Below, in pieces: positions 1-8,942 of a stretch of DNA of 38,487 nt. Position 1 is the first letter of the stretch. Each line of letters begins with the position of its first letter. The translations under genes were made by a program, and so were the position numbers. Source of the stretch: Chitinophagaceae bacterium. GTDB lineage: Bacteria > Bacteroidota > Bacteroidia > Chitinophagales > Chitinophagaceae. Below the pieces are notes generated by a model. The model saw only the letters and a program-made list of their open reading frames with translations. It did not search any database and had not been told where the DNA came from. The stretch covers positions 1-38,487 of the forward strand of contig JAIEQM010000118.1 in assembly GCA_019747705.1 (NCBI GenBank), in the 5' to 3' direction.

Positions 1-208
1 CACAACGACGGCGGACGGAGTGCACGGCTCTTCTTTAGTACATAGTTGAACATTGTGCAACACCAACAGCGGCAAAATTCCGAGTAAATTAAAGTCAGGC
101 TTATTTTCAAAATTGTCGCTTTTTTATCCACTCCCTATTAAAAGTTTATTGCAAATAAAGGCCCCCCTGTTACACACAGAGGGGCTTACATATTTTCAAA
201 AAAAATAA
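1..208. other. left-edge non-coding stretch downstream of rpsG
   Basis: I see no supportable complete gene here. The part next to rpsG carries a terminator-like hairpin, described separately. The first 30 bases are noticeably more GC-rich than the rest. On the minus strand an ATG at 51-53 opens a frame that runs off the left edge after about 17 codons, beginning MFNYVLKKSR. It could be the start of a truncated gene, but nothing in it is recognisable. Confidence 0.4.
158..187 (-). terminator. candidate terminator after rpsG
   Basis: On the minus strand the RNA would fold as a GC-rich hairpin: the arm at 176-187 pairs with 158-170, with one bulge and one mismatch and a loop of about 5 nt. A T-rich run (TTTATTTG) follows. 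It lies just past the rpsG stop, so it probably ends the rpsL-rpsG transcript. Confidence 0.6.
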
Positions 209-673
209 TTATCTGAAATGCGCAAACGCCTTGTTTGCTTCAGCCATACGGTGCGTATCTTCTTTCTTTTTAAATGCACCACCCTCACCTTTTGCTGCTG
301 CTACAATTTCGTTGGCTAATTTATCAGCCATGCTGCGGCCATTGCGTTCACGGCTGTAACGTACCAGCCATTTCATGCTCAGAGACAGCTTGCGCTCTGC
401 ACGTACTTCCTGGGGAATCTGGAATGTTGCGCCACCAATACGGCGGCTTCTTACTTCAACAGCAGGAGTTACATTTACAATCGCTTTTTTCCAAACTTCA
501 TACCCGTTCTCACCTGTTTGCTTAGCTACTTTTTCAACAGCATCATAAAAAATAGTGAATGCTGTACTTTTTTTGCCCTGCCACATCAGGTTGTTTACAA
601 AACGGCTCACCATCACATCATTAAACTTTGGATCCGGAGCCAGCGCAATTTTTTTAGGTTTCGACTTCCTCAT
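209..673 (-). CDS. rpsG: 30S ribosomal protein S7
   Basis: This is ribosomal protein S7, the 16S rRNA 3'-major-domain assembly initiator that lies near the mRNA exit and E site. The 154-residue product has the family's usual length. It carries typical S7 segments: an N-terminal basic arm, a VNxLMxxGKKSTA-like stretch, [16 protein letters not shown] at about 73-88, and a C-terminal AFAHFR. It follows rpsL by 38 nt on the same strand and is presumably co-transcribed from the promoter upstream of rpsL. The gene ends about 20 nt before a terminator-like hairpin. No fusA start is seen in the remaining 208 bases, although fusA often follows rpsG in the str operon. Confidence 0.98.
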   Translation of the reverse strand: MRKSKPKKIALAPDPKFNDVMVSRFVNNLMWQGKKSTAFTIFYDAVEKVAKQTGENGYEVWKKAIVNVTPAVEVRSRRIGGATFQIPQEVRAERKLSLSMKWLVRYSRERNGRSMADKLANEIVAAAKGEGGAFKKKEDTHRMAEANKAFAHFR

Positions 674-711
674 TACTTGTTATTTTTTGCTCCCCTTATG
701 GGGATGGGGGT

Positions 712-1092
712 TTATTTTTTAGCTTTTTCCTTTTTAGTACCGTATTTAGAACGGCTTTTCTTACGGTCTTTTACACCGGCAGTATCCAACGATCCACGAA
801 CGATATGATAACGCACACCAGGTAAATCTTTAACACGGCCACCACGAACCAATACTATGGAGTGCTCCTGCAGGTTATGACCTTCACCAGGAATATAGGC
901 AATCACCTCTACTTTATTGGTTAAACGAACCTTGGCTACTTTACGAAGCGCTGAGTTTGGTTTTTTGGGGGTTGTAGTGTACACACGGGTACATACACCA
1001 CGGCGAAAAGGGCAGCTATCCAATGCACGGGACTTGCTTTTAGCCCTGATAATATCTCTTCCTTTTCTTACTAATTGCTGAATTGTAGGCAT
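712..1092 (-). CDS. rpsL: 30S ribosomal protein S12
   Basis: This is ribosomal protein S12, which sits at the decoding centre and shapes translational accuracy. The 126-residue product is standard length. It shows [13 protein letters not shown] at about 39-51 and [11 protein letters not shown] plus [15 protein letters not shown] in the second half. The lysines where streptomycin-resistance substitutions usually arise (K43/K44 region and the VKDLPG loop) look wild type. The ATG at 1092 lies close behind a well-formed Bacteroidota promoter (1118-1150), giving a short leader. It is the first gene of the rpsL-rpsG unit. Upstream, across 189 nt, lies the divergent PKD-repeat gene. Confidence 0.98.
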   Translation of the reverse strand: MPTIQQLVRKGRDIIRAKSKSRALDSCPFRRGVCTRVYTTTPKKPNSALRKVAKVRLTNKVEVIAYIPGEGHNLQEHSIVLVRGGRVKDLPGVRYHIVRGSLDTAGVKDRKKSRSKYGTKKEKAKK

Positions 1093-1117
1093 TCGTGACC
1101 TTTTAATTTTTGGACGG

Positions 1118-1150
1118 CAAAGGTAGGAGCTTCACCTATAATAACAAAAA
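1118..1150 (-). promoter_or_regulatory. Bacteroidota housekeeping promoter of rpsL-rpsG
   Basis: Read on the minus strand, there is a perfect TAnnTTTG box (TACCTTTG, 1118-1125). A TTTTTG element (1145-1150) lies exactly 19 nt upstream. This matches the -33 TTTG / -7 TAnnTTTG architecture of the primary sigma factor in Bacteroidota. Transcription would begin roughly 20 nt before the rpsL ATG. Confidence 0.75.
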
Positions 1151-1281
1151 GTTTAGGGGTTTTTCTGTTTCATTTTTTTGAAAGGCAGCGAATATCTGTG
1201 GAAATAATCTTGATAATGGTACAATTTTTTCTGTAAAAGCTTAGTTTTACAGATATATCTGAGAAACCAATAATCCCGACC

Positions 1282-4200
1282 ATGAAGGTAACCGCCAACC
1301 TTACTGCATCTCCTCATTTTTTTTACAAGTTGATCCTCAGTTGTATTTACCTGTTCATAAGCTTTTCAGCCTTTGCTCAGTTACCGGTACCAGCCTTTAC
1401 AGCAAATACTGTTTCAGGCTGTGCCCCTTTGCAGGTGGATTTCACGGATCAGTCAACCGGGGCTACCAGTTGGCAATGGGATCTGGGCAATGGGTCAACT
1501 TCCAATCAGCAAAATCCTTCAACAATATATTCTAATCCCGGCACTTATACGGTTACATTAACTGTAACCAATGCTTCGGGTTCACAAACACTTACTAAAA
1601 CAAACTATATTACCATCAATGCCCAACCAGTACCTGATTTTACAGCGAATCAAACAGCAGGATGTTTCCCCCTAAGGGTTCAGTTTTTTGACGCTACGTC
1701 ACCAGGCACAGGTTCTGTTGTTTCCTGGAACTGGAGTTTCGGGAATGGCGTTACCTCTGCAGATCAAAACCCTTTTTATACCTATACAGTCAGTGGCGCC
1801 TACTTTGTTAGCCTTACGGTTACTAATTCTGCAGGATGTACCAAAACAATTGTAAAGCCCGCTTTCATCACTGTATCGGATGGTGTAAAAGCAGATTTTA
1901 ATGTTTCACCCCCTCTTAACTGTAAACCTCCCGAAACTCTAAATTTTCAGAATCTTTCAACCGGGCCGCCCACATTATCTTACCAATGGAATTTTGGTGA
2001 TGGGAATACATCCACCTCCCCTGCCCCTTCGCACAATTATTTAACCGCAGGCCCTTTTACAGTAACGCTCATTACTTCCAGCACGCTGGGTTGTATTGAT
2101 ACGATTGTAAAAACCAATGTGGCGCAGCTTAATAATATACAAACACAAATCAATGCGCCTGCTACTGCCTGTATTAATGAACTAATTAATTTTCAAAACC
2201 AATCAACGCCTGTTCCTGTAAGTTCTGTATGGACATTTGGCGATGCAACAGGATCTACTCAAATCAATCCGTCAAAAGCATATTCAGCAACAGGCACATA
2301 TAATATTAAATTAATCAATCAATACGGCTCCTGTGCTGATTCAGCCACTGCTACCATTACTATTAACCCCCGGCCCACCGCCCGGTTTACAAGTACAGAT
2401 TCTGTTTCATGCAAAGCTCCTCATACTGTTAACTTTCAGGATCAATCAGTAAATGCAATAAGCTGGGACTGGGATTTTGGAGATGGTGGCACTTCAACTA
2501 TCCAAAGCCCGTCACATATCTATAATACATTAGGAAATTATACGGTTCGTTTGATTGTAAGAAACAGTTTTGGATGTACCGACACAATGATCAAAACTGC
2601 ATTTGTAAAAATAGAAAAGCCGGTTTTTAATCCATTAATTCAACCTGCTGAAGGCTGCCGTTTATTAAATGTTCAATTTACGGCGAATACAACGGCTGTA
2701 GATTCAATTGCTTCCTGGTTCTGGGATTTTGGAAATGGAACATCAGCAATTCGCAACCCATCTAACATTTTCGATTCAGGCTCCTATAACATTAAATTGA
2801 AAGTTGTAACAGTACAAGGGTGTATAGATTCTGTTGTAATTAATAATGGGGTAAAGGTTGGAACAAAACCATCGGCGCAGTTTAACGCTGTTCCGCTTAC
2901 TGTTTGCGCTTTTTCACCTGTACAATTTTCTGATCTTTCAACCGGCAAACCTGATGAATGGATATGGGATTTTGGTGATATGAACAGTTCGGCTGCACAA
3001 AATCCAACGCATATATACCAGGATACAGGAATATTTACAATACGCCTTATTGCTTTAAACAATAAGTGCAGGGATACCCTTACAAAAACGGCTTATATAA
3101 AAGTGCTGCCCCCGATATCCAAATTCAAATATGCCGTTAACTGTGCGGTTTCAAAAAGGCAGGTTCAGTTCACTGATCAATCAACTGTTGCCACCTCATG
3201 GCTCTGGAATTTTGGTGATGGAAATACATCAACCCTGCAAAATCCTGTGCATTCCTACACAGCATTGGGCACTTATACTGTTACGCTAACGGCATTCAAT
3301 GGTTCCTGTTCGCATGTTAGTACACAGGTTATAACATTGGTTGATGCCGTGCCGAATTTTAATGCTTCAAAAACAACAGCCTGCCGCAAATACGAAACAA
3401 TAAGTTTTACAAACAACAGCTCAAATGCGGCCAGCATTGTTTCTTATGCATGGACTTTTGGAGACGGAGGCACTTCCACACTTCCAAACCCGGATTATAC
3501 CTACAATAATTCCGGTACTTATACAGTAACACTCACTGTTACAGACATAAACGGTTGTTCAAATACATTTACCAGGAACAATTATATAAGGATAAACGGA
3601 CCCGTTGCCGGCTTTACTGTACTTAATCTTCAAAACTGTATTAATACCAATATCAACTTTACCAGCACCATTATTCCGGATGGCATCAATCCTGTTGCGC
3701 TGGTTAGCTGGAATATGGGTGATGGAAATTCATTTTCAAGTCTTTCGAATCCGTTTGTTTACAAATACATAACAGGTGGATCTTATGCTGTTACACAAAC
3801 CGTAAGAGACCGGTCTGGCTGCCAGGATGTTTTTACCGTACAACCAATTGAAATTTTAAATCCCAAAGCAAAGTTTACAGTAGATACCCCTTCCTGCCCC
3901 GGGGCAATTCTTAATTTTAATAATCAAACAACAGGCGCTACCGGCGGAGCAGCATTCAGATGGATTTTAAGTGACGGATTTACTTCTCCGGCTGTAAGCA
4001 TATCTCATGCATTTACAACAGTTGCCAACTATACAGCAAAGCTAATTGTTACCGAACCCATCGGCTGCAAAGATTCTGTAATACAAACCATACGCATTGA
4101 CAGGCCCAAAGCATCTTTTATTGTAAATGACAGCATTAGTATTTGCCAGCCATTTGAGGCAAAGTTTACGGGCACAAGTTATTTTACAAACAGTTCCAAC

Positions 4201-6081
4201 TGGCGCTTTGGTGATGGCAACATATCCACAGCCGCTTCTCCCAATAATTTTTATATTGTTCCCGGGCAATACCGGGTGAAACTTACAGTAACATCTCCGG
4301 GTGGTTGTGTGGACAGCGCCTTTAAAACAATGAAACTGGGAAGAGATACCGGCACGTTAAATTATTCACCTCTTACAGGTTGTGCCCCTTTGTCCGTTAA
4401 TCTTCAAACAAGAACGGATGTACCTCTTAATTACACCTGGGACCTGGGAGATGGAACTATTGTAACCACCACTGATTCCAACAGAACCCATATTTATCCC
4501 GCAGGTTTTTATGTGCCAAAAGTTATCATCAGGGACCGCTTAGGTTGCTTTGGAATTATTGAGCCCGCTGATACAGTCAAAGCATTTGGTTCAAACCCGG
4601 ATTTTGGTGCAGATAAATTTGTTTTATGCGACAGTGGTTTTGTACAGTTCAGCGATTCCACCACAACCCGGGATGTTATAACCAGTTTCTTATGGAATTT
4701 TGGTGACGGAAATACTTCTTCTGCAATTAACCCCTTGCACAAATTTAAAAACCCGGGGTTATATACTGTAACACTTACTATCAATACCATAACAGGTTGT
4801 ACTAACAGAAAAATAAAAACTGCTTATGTAAAAGTTGTGCCCACACCAAAACCGGCTATTATTGGCGCTGTCAGCAGTTGCGTACCTGCCAGTTTTCAAT
4901 TAAAAGGCAACTGGCTTAACCCTGATACATCAGTTGTAAACTGGCAATGGGATATAGACGGGCAGGTCTTCAATGTACAAAACCCACCCCCAATTATCAG
5001 AAACGCTGCCGATACGGTATTTGCCAAATTAATTCTTACCAACAGTTCTGGTTGCAAAGACTCTGTAAATAATATTGCGATTGCCAGACCGTTGCCTTTA
5101 GTTAATGCAGGTAATGATACCACTATTTGTCTTGGAACTTTTGCAACCTTAAATCCATCAGGGGCTCCTTCTTATACATGGTCGCCATCCATTTACCTCA
5201 ATTGTGTAAACTGCCCCAACCCGCAAGCTTCAGTTGCTGATAATATTCAATATACAGTTACCGGAACTTCCGCTTTTGGATGTACTAATAAAGACAGTGT
5301 AACTGTAAAAGTGAAAAAGCCGTTTCGTATTACCGCTTCAAAAGGCGATACGTTATGTGTTGGTGATAAATATCCCATGTTTGCAAATGGCGCCGAGAAT
5401 TACACATGGTCGCCACCAGTGGGTTTAACCAGTACAACAACAGCTACTACCATTGCATCTCCCACCACTACCACTATTTATAAAGTTGTGGGTTATGATG
5501 ATTTGAATTGTTTTCGTGATTCTTTATTTGTACCCGTTGTTGTTTACAATTACCCTGTAATAACAGGAAGAGATACAAGCATGAGCAGCGGGGACACCAT
5601 AAGGCTCAATACTGCCTTTTCAAACGACGTACTGAAAATAACATGGCTTACCAGTTACAATATTTCGTGTTCCAATTGTTCCAATCCTTTGGTGTGGCCT
5701 TTAAAAACCACAGGCTACAGGGTACGTGCTGTAAACCAGGGTGGATGCGAAACAGCAAAAACTATTACCGTAACTGTTAACTGCGGAAAAGAAAATGTGT
5801 TTATACCTAACGCCTTCACTCCTGACGGGAATAACATAAACGACCGTTTTACCATATTGGGCAAAGGTCTTCAATCCGTTTTATTTATGCGTATTTATAA
5901 CCGCTGGGGTAACCTTGTATTTGAAAAAATCTATTTTGATCCGAACAATCCGTCACTCGGGTGGAACGGAAAAATAAACGGTACCGACGCACCTCCGGGT
6001 GTGTATTCTTACAGTGCACAGGTAATCTGTGGTGATGGTGGAATTATTCCTTTGCAGGGTACCGTGATGCTGATAAGATAA
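1282..6081 (+). CDS. giant secreted PKD-repeat protein with T9SS type-B C-terminal domain
   Basis: The 1599-residue product is a predicted cell-surface or secreted protein. A signal peptide ends near residue 33 (AFAQ). About 15 PKD-like domains follow, each near 85-95 residues. Each has a start such as FxxxxxxxCxPxxVxF, a WxFGDG-type core and a YxxxGxYxVxL strand. Two or three Ig/gliding-type domains follow at about 1265-1490. The last 90 residues start at NVFIPNAFTPDGNNIND and contain IYNRWGNLVFE and PPGVYSYSAQV. This is the gliding-motility/CHU_C type-B sorting domain used by the type IX secretion system. Nearly every PKD unit carries one Cys near its start and another near its end. The gene stands alone; a long hairpin follows the stop. 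The substrate or partner is unknown; adhesion is a family-based guess. Confidence 0.93.
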   Translation: MKVTANLTASPHFFYKLILSCIYLFISFSAFAQLPVPAFTANTVSGCAPLQVDFTDQSTGATSWQWDLGNGSTSNQQNPSTIYSNPGTYTVTLTVTNASGSQTLTKTNYITINAQPVPDFTANQTAGCFPLRVQFFDATSPGTGSVVSWNWSFGNGVTSADQNPFYTYTVSGAYFVSLTVTNSAGCTKTIVKPAFITVSDGVKADFNVSPPLNCKPPETLNFQNLSTGPPTLSYQWNFGDGNTSTSPAPSHNYLTAGPFTVTLITSSTLGCIDTIVKTNVAQLNNIQTQINAPATACINELINFQNQSTPVPVSSVWTFGDATGSTQINPSKAYSATGTYNIKLINQYGSCADSATATITINPRPTARFTSTDSVSCKAPHTVNFQDQSVNAISWDWDFGDGGTSTIQSPSHIYNTLGNYTVRLIVRNSFGCTDTMIKTAFVKIEKPVFNPLIQPAEGCRLLNVQFTANTTAVDSIASWFWDFGNGTSAIRNPSNIFDSGSYNIKLKVVTVQGCIDSVVINNGVKVGTKPSAQFNAVPLTVCAFSPVQFSDLSTGKPDEWIWDFGDMNSSAAQNPTHIYQDTGIFTIRLIALNNKCRDTLTKTAYIKVLPPISKFKYAVNCAVSKRQVQFTDQSTVATSWLWNFGDGNTSTLQNPVHSYTALGTYTVTLTAFNGSCSHVSTQVITLVDAVPNFNASKTTACRKYETISFTNNSSNAASIVSYAWTFGDGGTSTLPNPDYTYNNSGTYTVTLTVTDINGCSNTFTRNNYIRINGPVAGFTVLNLQNCINTNINFTSTIIPDGINPVALVSWNMGDGNSFSSLSNPFVYKYITGGSYAVTQTVRDRSGCQDVFTVQPIEILNPKAKFTVDTPSCPGAILNFNNQTTGATGGAAFRWILSDGFTSPAVSISHAFTTVANYTAKLIVTEPIGCKDSVIQTIRIDRPKASFIVNDSISICQPFEAKFTGTSYFTNSSNWRFGDGNISTAASPNNFYIVPGQYRVKLTVTSPGGCVDSAFKTMKLGRDTGTLNYSPLTGCAPLSVNLQTRTDVPLNYTWDLGDGTIVTTTDSNRTHIYPAGFYVPKVIIRDRLGCFGIIEPADTVKAFGSNPDFGADKFVLCDSGFVQFSDSTTTRDVITSFLWNFGDGNTSSAINPLHKFKNPGLYTVTLTINTITGCTNRKIKTAYVKVVPTPKPAIIGAVSSCVPASFQLKGNWLNPDTSVVNWQWDIDGQVFNVQNPPPIIRNAADTVFAKLILTNSSGCKDSVNNIAIARPLPLVNAGNDTTICLGTFATLNPSGAPSYTWSPSIYLNCVNCPNPQASVADNIQYTVTGTSAFGCTNKDSVTVKVKKPFRITASKGDTLCVGDKYPMFANGAENYTWSPPVGLTSTTTATTIASPTTTTIYKVVGYDDLNCFRDSLFVPVVVYNYPVITGRDTSMSSGDTIRLNTAFSNDVLKITWLTSYNISCSNCSNPLVWPLKTTGYRVRAVNQGGCETAKTITVTVNCGKENVFIPNAFTPDGNNINDRFTILGKGLQSVLFMRIYNRWGNLVFEKIYFDPNNPSLGWNGKINGTDAPPGVYSYSAQVICGDGGIIPLQGTVMLIR

Positions 6082-6098
6082 AAGATTTACTTCTGCAA

Positions 6099-6134
6099 AT
6101 AACAAAGGCGATTCAGTTGAATCGCCTTTGTTAT
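6099..6134. terminator. bidirectional intergenic hairpin between the PKD gene and ilvE
   Basis: A perfect inverted repeat has 17-nt arms (6099-6115 and 6118-6134) separated by 2 nt; the arms centre on CAAAGGCGATTCA. It lies between two convergent genes and probably ends transcription from both sides. T-rich tails are only moderate. Confidence 0.65.
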
Positions 6135-6149
6135 GAATTGCATTTGTTA

Positions 6150-7214
6150 TTACACTTTATATAACCATTCAAATACATCTGCTTCTTTCCCTTCACGGAT
6201 GGCTGTGAGCCTGCGTTTTATCTCAGATGAAATTGTAAAATGATCGGTATCAAAATGCATTTCAAAATCTTTGTAACGGAGTTCTTTAATAGTGGAAATG
6301 GTGGCTGCAGTTCCGGTACCAAACACTTCTTTCAGGGTTCCGTTTTTGTAGGCTTCTATCACTTCATCAATACTAATGGGCCGTTCTTCCACTTTCAACC
6401 CAAGTTCTTCCAGCAACTGCATTACACTGGCTCTTGTAACACCCGCAAGAATAGTTCCTTCTTTTAAATCAGGAGTAATGGCAGTATCACCAATAATGAC
6501 AAAGCCATTCATTACACCAAACTCCTGCAAATATTTATGCTCATAAGCATCGGTCCACAATACCTGGTCGTATCCTTTCTTTTTTGCCTGTGCAGTGGCA
6601 TACATGGCGCCTGCGTAGTTACCGGCTGCTTTTGCATAACCCACACCGCCGGGTACAGCACGTACATAATGTTCTTCCACATAAATACGCATAGGCGCCG
6701 TGTAATAAGGACCCGTGGGGCTTAACAAAATCATGAACTTATAATTATCGCTCGGCCGCACTCCTATCACCTCATCAGTTGCAAACATAAACGGACGTAT
6801 ATACAAGCTATGATCCTTGCGTGATGGAATCCAGTTCTTATCCAGTTCAATCAATTTGCGCATGCCTTCTATAAAAATATACTCCGGCACCTGCGGCATT
6901 TGCATACGCTCAGCAGAAATATTAAACCGTTTAAAATTATCATGCGGACGAAAAATGAAAGCATCGCCATTCTCATGCTTAAATGCTTTTATTCCTTCAA
7001 AAATTGACTGGCCATAATGCAAGGCTGCGTTGGAAGGGGCAATCACCAATGGCTGGTAAGGTTTTATTTCCACATTCTTCCATTCACCTCCCTCAAAATC
7101 AGCTTCCAGCATGTGATCAGAAAAATACTTTCCGAAAGGAATGTTTTCAAGGTTGAGATCGTTTAATTTGCTTCTCTCAGCTTTGGTAACTAATATCTCT
7201 GCTGCTGCCATCAT
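6150..7214 (-). CDS. ilvE: branched-chain amino acid aminotransferase
   Basis: This is a PLP fold-type IV aminotransferase that interconverts valine, leucine and isoleucine with their 2-oxo acids, using glutamate/2-oxoglutarate. From the chosen ATG it has 354 residues. FSDHM at 31-35, HYGQSIFEGIKAF at 67-79, LYIRPFMF at 138-145 and AKAAGNYAG at 194-202 are family motifs. K195 is the expected Schiff-base lysine. EHKYLQEFGVMNGF replaces the more usual EEXGTMNIFF, a mild deviation. The frame can be extended to a TTG at 7235, but that codon overlaps a TTTCTTTG promoter-like box (7233-7240), so ATG 7214 (or the adjacent 7211) is preferred. It is convergent with the PKD gene. Confidence 0.93.
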   Translation of the reverse strand: MMAAAEILVTKAERSKLNDLNLENIPFGKYFSDHMLEADFEGGEWKNVEIKPYQPLVIAPSNAALHYGQSIFEGIKAFKHENGDAFIFRPHDNFKRFNISAERMQMPQVPEYIFIEGMRKLIELDKNWIPSRKDHSLYIRPFMFATDEVIGVRPSDNYKFMILLSPTGPYYTAPMRIYVEEHYVRAVPGGVGYAKAAGNYAGAMYATAQAKKKGYDQVLWTDAYEHKYLQEFGVMNGFVIIGDTAITPDLKEGTILAGVTRASVMQLLEELGLKVEERPISIDEVIEAYKNGTLKEVFGTGTAATISTIKELRYKDFEMHFDTDHFTISSEIKRRLTAIREGKEADVFEWLYKV

Positions 7215-7283
7215 AACTTCATTTATTTTTGGCAAAGAAACGAAAATACTACCAACTGTTAGACAAGAAATTTTACAAACGGC

Positions 7284-7796
7284 ATGGCTTTAAACGATAT
7301 TCAATTTTCAGGGCAGCAATTGAGTGAACTCTTTACAGATCAGCTCACCATCCTGTCAATAAATGCAGCAAAAGCATCTGTTGCAGAAAACACTATTCAA
7401 AAGCCCGGAAAAAAGCCGGTTAGCTTTAAAGGTAAAAACAGGAAAGGCATGCTCTGGGTTGTTCATCAACCTGATCAGGCGTTTTTAAGCGACAATGACT
7501 TTGAATTTCTGAGCCAGATTATAACCGCCTGTAAAATGAATATGGATGATATTGCCCTTGTAAACATTGCGGCTGAAAAAACGCCCATTACTGAAATTGT
7601 AAATGAGCTGTCTCCAAAAACAATAATTCTATGCGGTATTGAATACCAGCAACTGCCGTTTAAACTGGATGAATATATCATCACACCCAATAATAACTGT
7701 GATTATTTTTTGTGTGATGAGTTAAGCGATTTAAGAAATGATAAAGCAAAAAAAACAAAACTGTGGCTGGCTTTGAAAGCGCTGTTACAATTATAA
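7284..7796 (+). CDS. uncharacterised 170-residue protein, possibly DNA polymerase III psi (HolD)-like
   Basis: I do not recognise this protein with certainty. It is soluble and has no signal peptide or membrane segment. A basic linker at about 40-55 is followed by alternating hydrophobic strands and helices: LWVVHQP at 57-63, an acidic helix LSDNDFEFLSQII at 68-80, DDIALVNIA at 88-96, KTIILCG at 112-118, and a C-terminal LSDLRNDKAKKTKLWLALKALL. The pattern of a hydrophobic strand, a helix, G(I/T)E, then a final LxDLRxDxxxKxxLWxxL resembles the HolD clamp-loader psi subunit by eye. The stop lies 3 nt before rdgB, so the genes are probably co-transcribed. A housekeeping DNA or nucleotide-metabolism role is plausible. 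Confidence 0.6.
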   Translation: MALNDIQFSGQQLSELFTDQLTILSINAAKASVAENTIQKPGKKPVSFKGKNRKGMLWVVHQPDQAFLSDNDFEFLSQIITACKMNMDDIALVNIAAEKTPITEIVNELSPKTIILCGIEYQQLPFKLDEYIITPNNNCDYFLCDELSDLRNDKAKKTKLWLALKALLQL

Positions 7797-7799
7797 TGT

Positions 7800-8387
7800 A
7801 TGCATCAACTGATATTTGCCACTTCCAATCCCAACAAAGTAAAAGAAATACAGGCTGCATTGCCCGATTATTTTCATGTAATTACCATGAAAGAAGCAGG
7901 TATTGACAGGGAGATACCCGAACCGTTTCCTACACTGGAAGAAAATTCAAGAACCAAAGCAAGTACCATTTATCTTTTAACAGGCCAGGATTGTTTTGGA
8001 GAAGATACAGGTCTTGAAGTGGAAGCTTTAAATGGAGCGCCGGGTGTATTAAGCGCCCGCTACTCCGGGGAGCCGGTTAATTATAAACGCAATTATGAAA
8101 AACTGCTTGCTGAAATGAAAGGAAAAGAAAACCGTAATGCCCGTTTCAGAAGCGTGCTCACTTTAATTTTTGATGGAAAAGAACAGCAATTTGAAGGTAT
8201 TTGCAACGGGCATATCATCCATGAGCCAAGAGGGAATGAAGGCTTTGGTTATGACCCCGTGTTTATTCCTGAAGGCAGTACCCATACCTTTGCTGAAATG
8301 GGGATGGAACAGAAAAACCGTTTCAACCACCGTATTAAAGCACTGGCATTAATGATTGATTTTTTAAAAACCACAACAACCAACTAA
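7800..8387 (+). CDS. rdgB: RdgB/HAM1 dITP/XTP pyrophosphatase
   Basis: This is a non-canonical purine nucleoside triphosphatase that hydrolyses dITP, ITP and XTP to monophosphates and keeps deaminated purines out of DNA and RNA. The 195-residue length is typical. It has the N-terminal FATSNPNKVKEI (S9, N10, K13), LEENSRTKA at 47-54, FGEDTGLEVEALNGAPGVLSAR at about 66-87 with catalytic D69, GFGYDPVF, and a C-terminal NRFNHRIKAL. The last carries N where many homologues have SHR. The ATG at 7800 lies 3 nt after the preceding stop, and an ECF sigma gene starts 7 nt after its own stop. This gives a four-gene plus-strand run. Confidence 0.95.
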   Translation: MHQLIFATSNPNKVKEIQAALPDYFHVITMKEAGIDREIPEPFPTLEENSRTKASTIYLLTGQDCFGEDTGLEVEALNGAPGVLSARYSGEPVNYKRNYEKLLAEMKGKENRNARFRSVLTLIFDGKEQQFEGICNGHIIHEPRGNEGFGYDPVFIPEGSTHTFAEMGMEQKNRFNHRIKALALMIDFLKTTTTN

Positions 8388-8394
8388 AGTTGAT

Positions 8395-8934
8395 ATGCTG
8401 AGCAACCAAAATACAGAAGATACCGACTTAATAGCTGGGTGCCTTGCCGGTGACCGCCGTTCGCAAAAACAGCTCTACGACAAGTATTCAGCAAAAATGT
8501 ATGCCGTTTGCATGCGGTATATGGGTAATACGGATGATGCACAGGATATTCTGCAGGATGGATTTATTAAAGTGTATAAAAATTTAGACAAATTCAGGGG
8601 CGAAGGAAGTTTTGAAGGATGGATGCGCCGCATTATGGCCAACACCGCCATTGAACAATTAAGAAGAAAGAAAATTAATTTCTCTACTGCCGATAAAGAA
8701 GAACAATTAGAATACAAAGCGCCCGGGGCCGTTGATAATTTGAGTGAAAAAGACCTCTTGAAAATTGTAAGTGACCTTTCGCCGGGATACAGAACTGTAT
8801 TTAATATGTATGTGGTGGAAGGTTACGGTCATAAGGATATTGCCGACATTATGGGCATCAGTGAAGGTACCAGCAAATCGCAACTGGCAAGAGCAAGAAT
8901 GATACTGCAGGAAAAGATTAAAACATTGAAGTAA
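8395..8934 (+). CDS. ECF-type RNA polymerase sigma factor
   Basis: This is a 179-residue group IV sigma-70 protein. Region 2 spans roughly residues 25-95 (LYDKYSAKMYAVCMRY, DAQDILQDGFIKVYKNLDKF, the Trp-containing SFEGWMRRIMANTAIEQLRRKK). Region 4 spans about 120-175 and contains SPGYRTVFNMYVVEGYGHKD and a helix-turn-helix IADIMGISEGTSKSQLARAR. It would direct RNA polymerase to a stress or envelope regulon that cannot be named from sequence. The downstream gene starts 8 nt after it and encodes a membrane protein with repeated Trp motifs, the likely anti-sigma factor. The position behind rdgB suggests partial read-through from the housekeeping genes. Confidence 0.93.
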   Translation: MLSNQNTEDTDLIAGCLAGDRRSQKQLYDKYSAKMYAVCMRYMGNTDDAQDILQDGFIKVYKNLDKFRGEGSFEGWMRRIMANTAIEQLRRKKINFSTADKEEQLEYKAPGAVDNLSEKDLLKIVSDLSPGYRTVFNMYVVEGYGHKDIADIMGISEGTSKSQLARARMILQEKIKTLK

Positions 8935-8942
8935 GAAGTAAC

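Noticed and set aside
4388..4398. TTTGTCCGTTA inside the PKD-repeat gene, matching the regulatory motif
   Set aside because: It is inside coding sequence (APLSVNL codons) with no gene start downstream in range; taken as a chance match.
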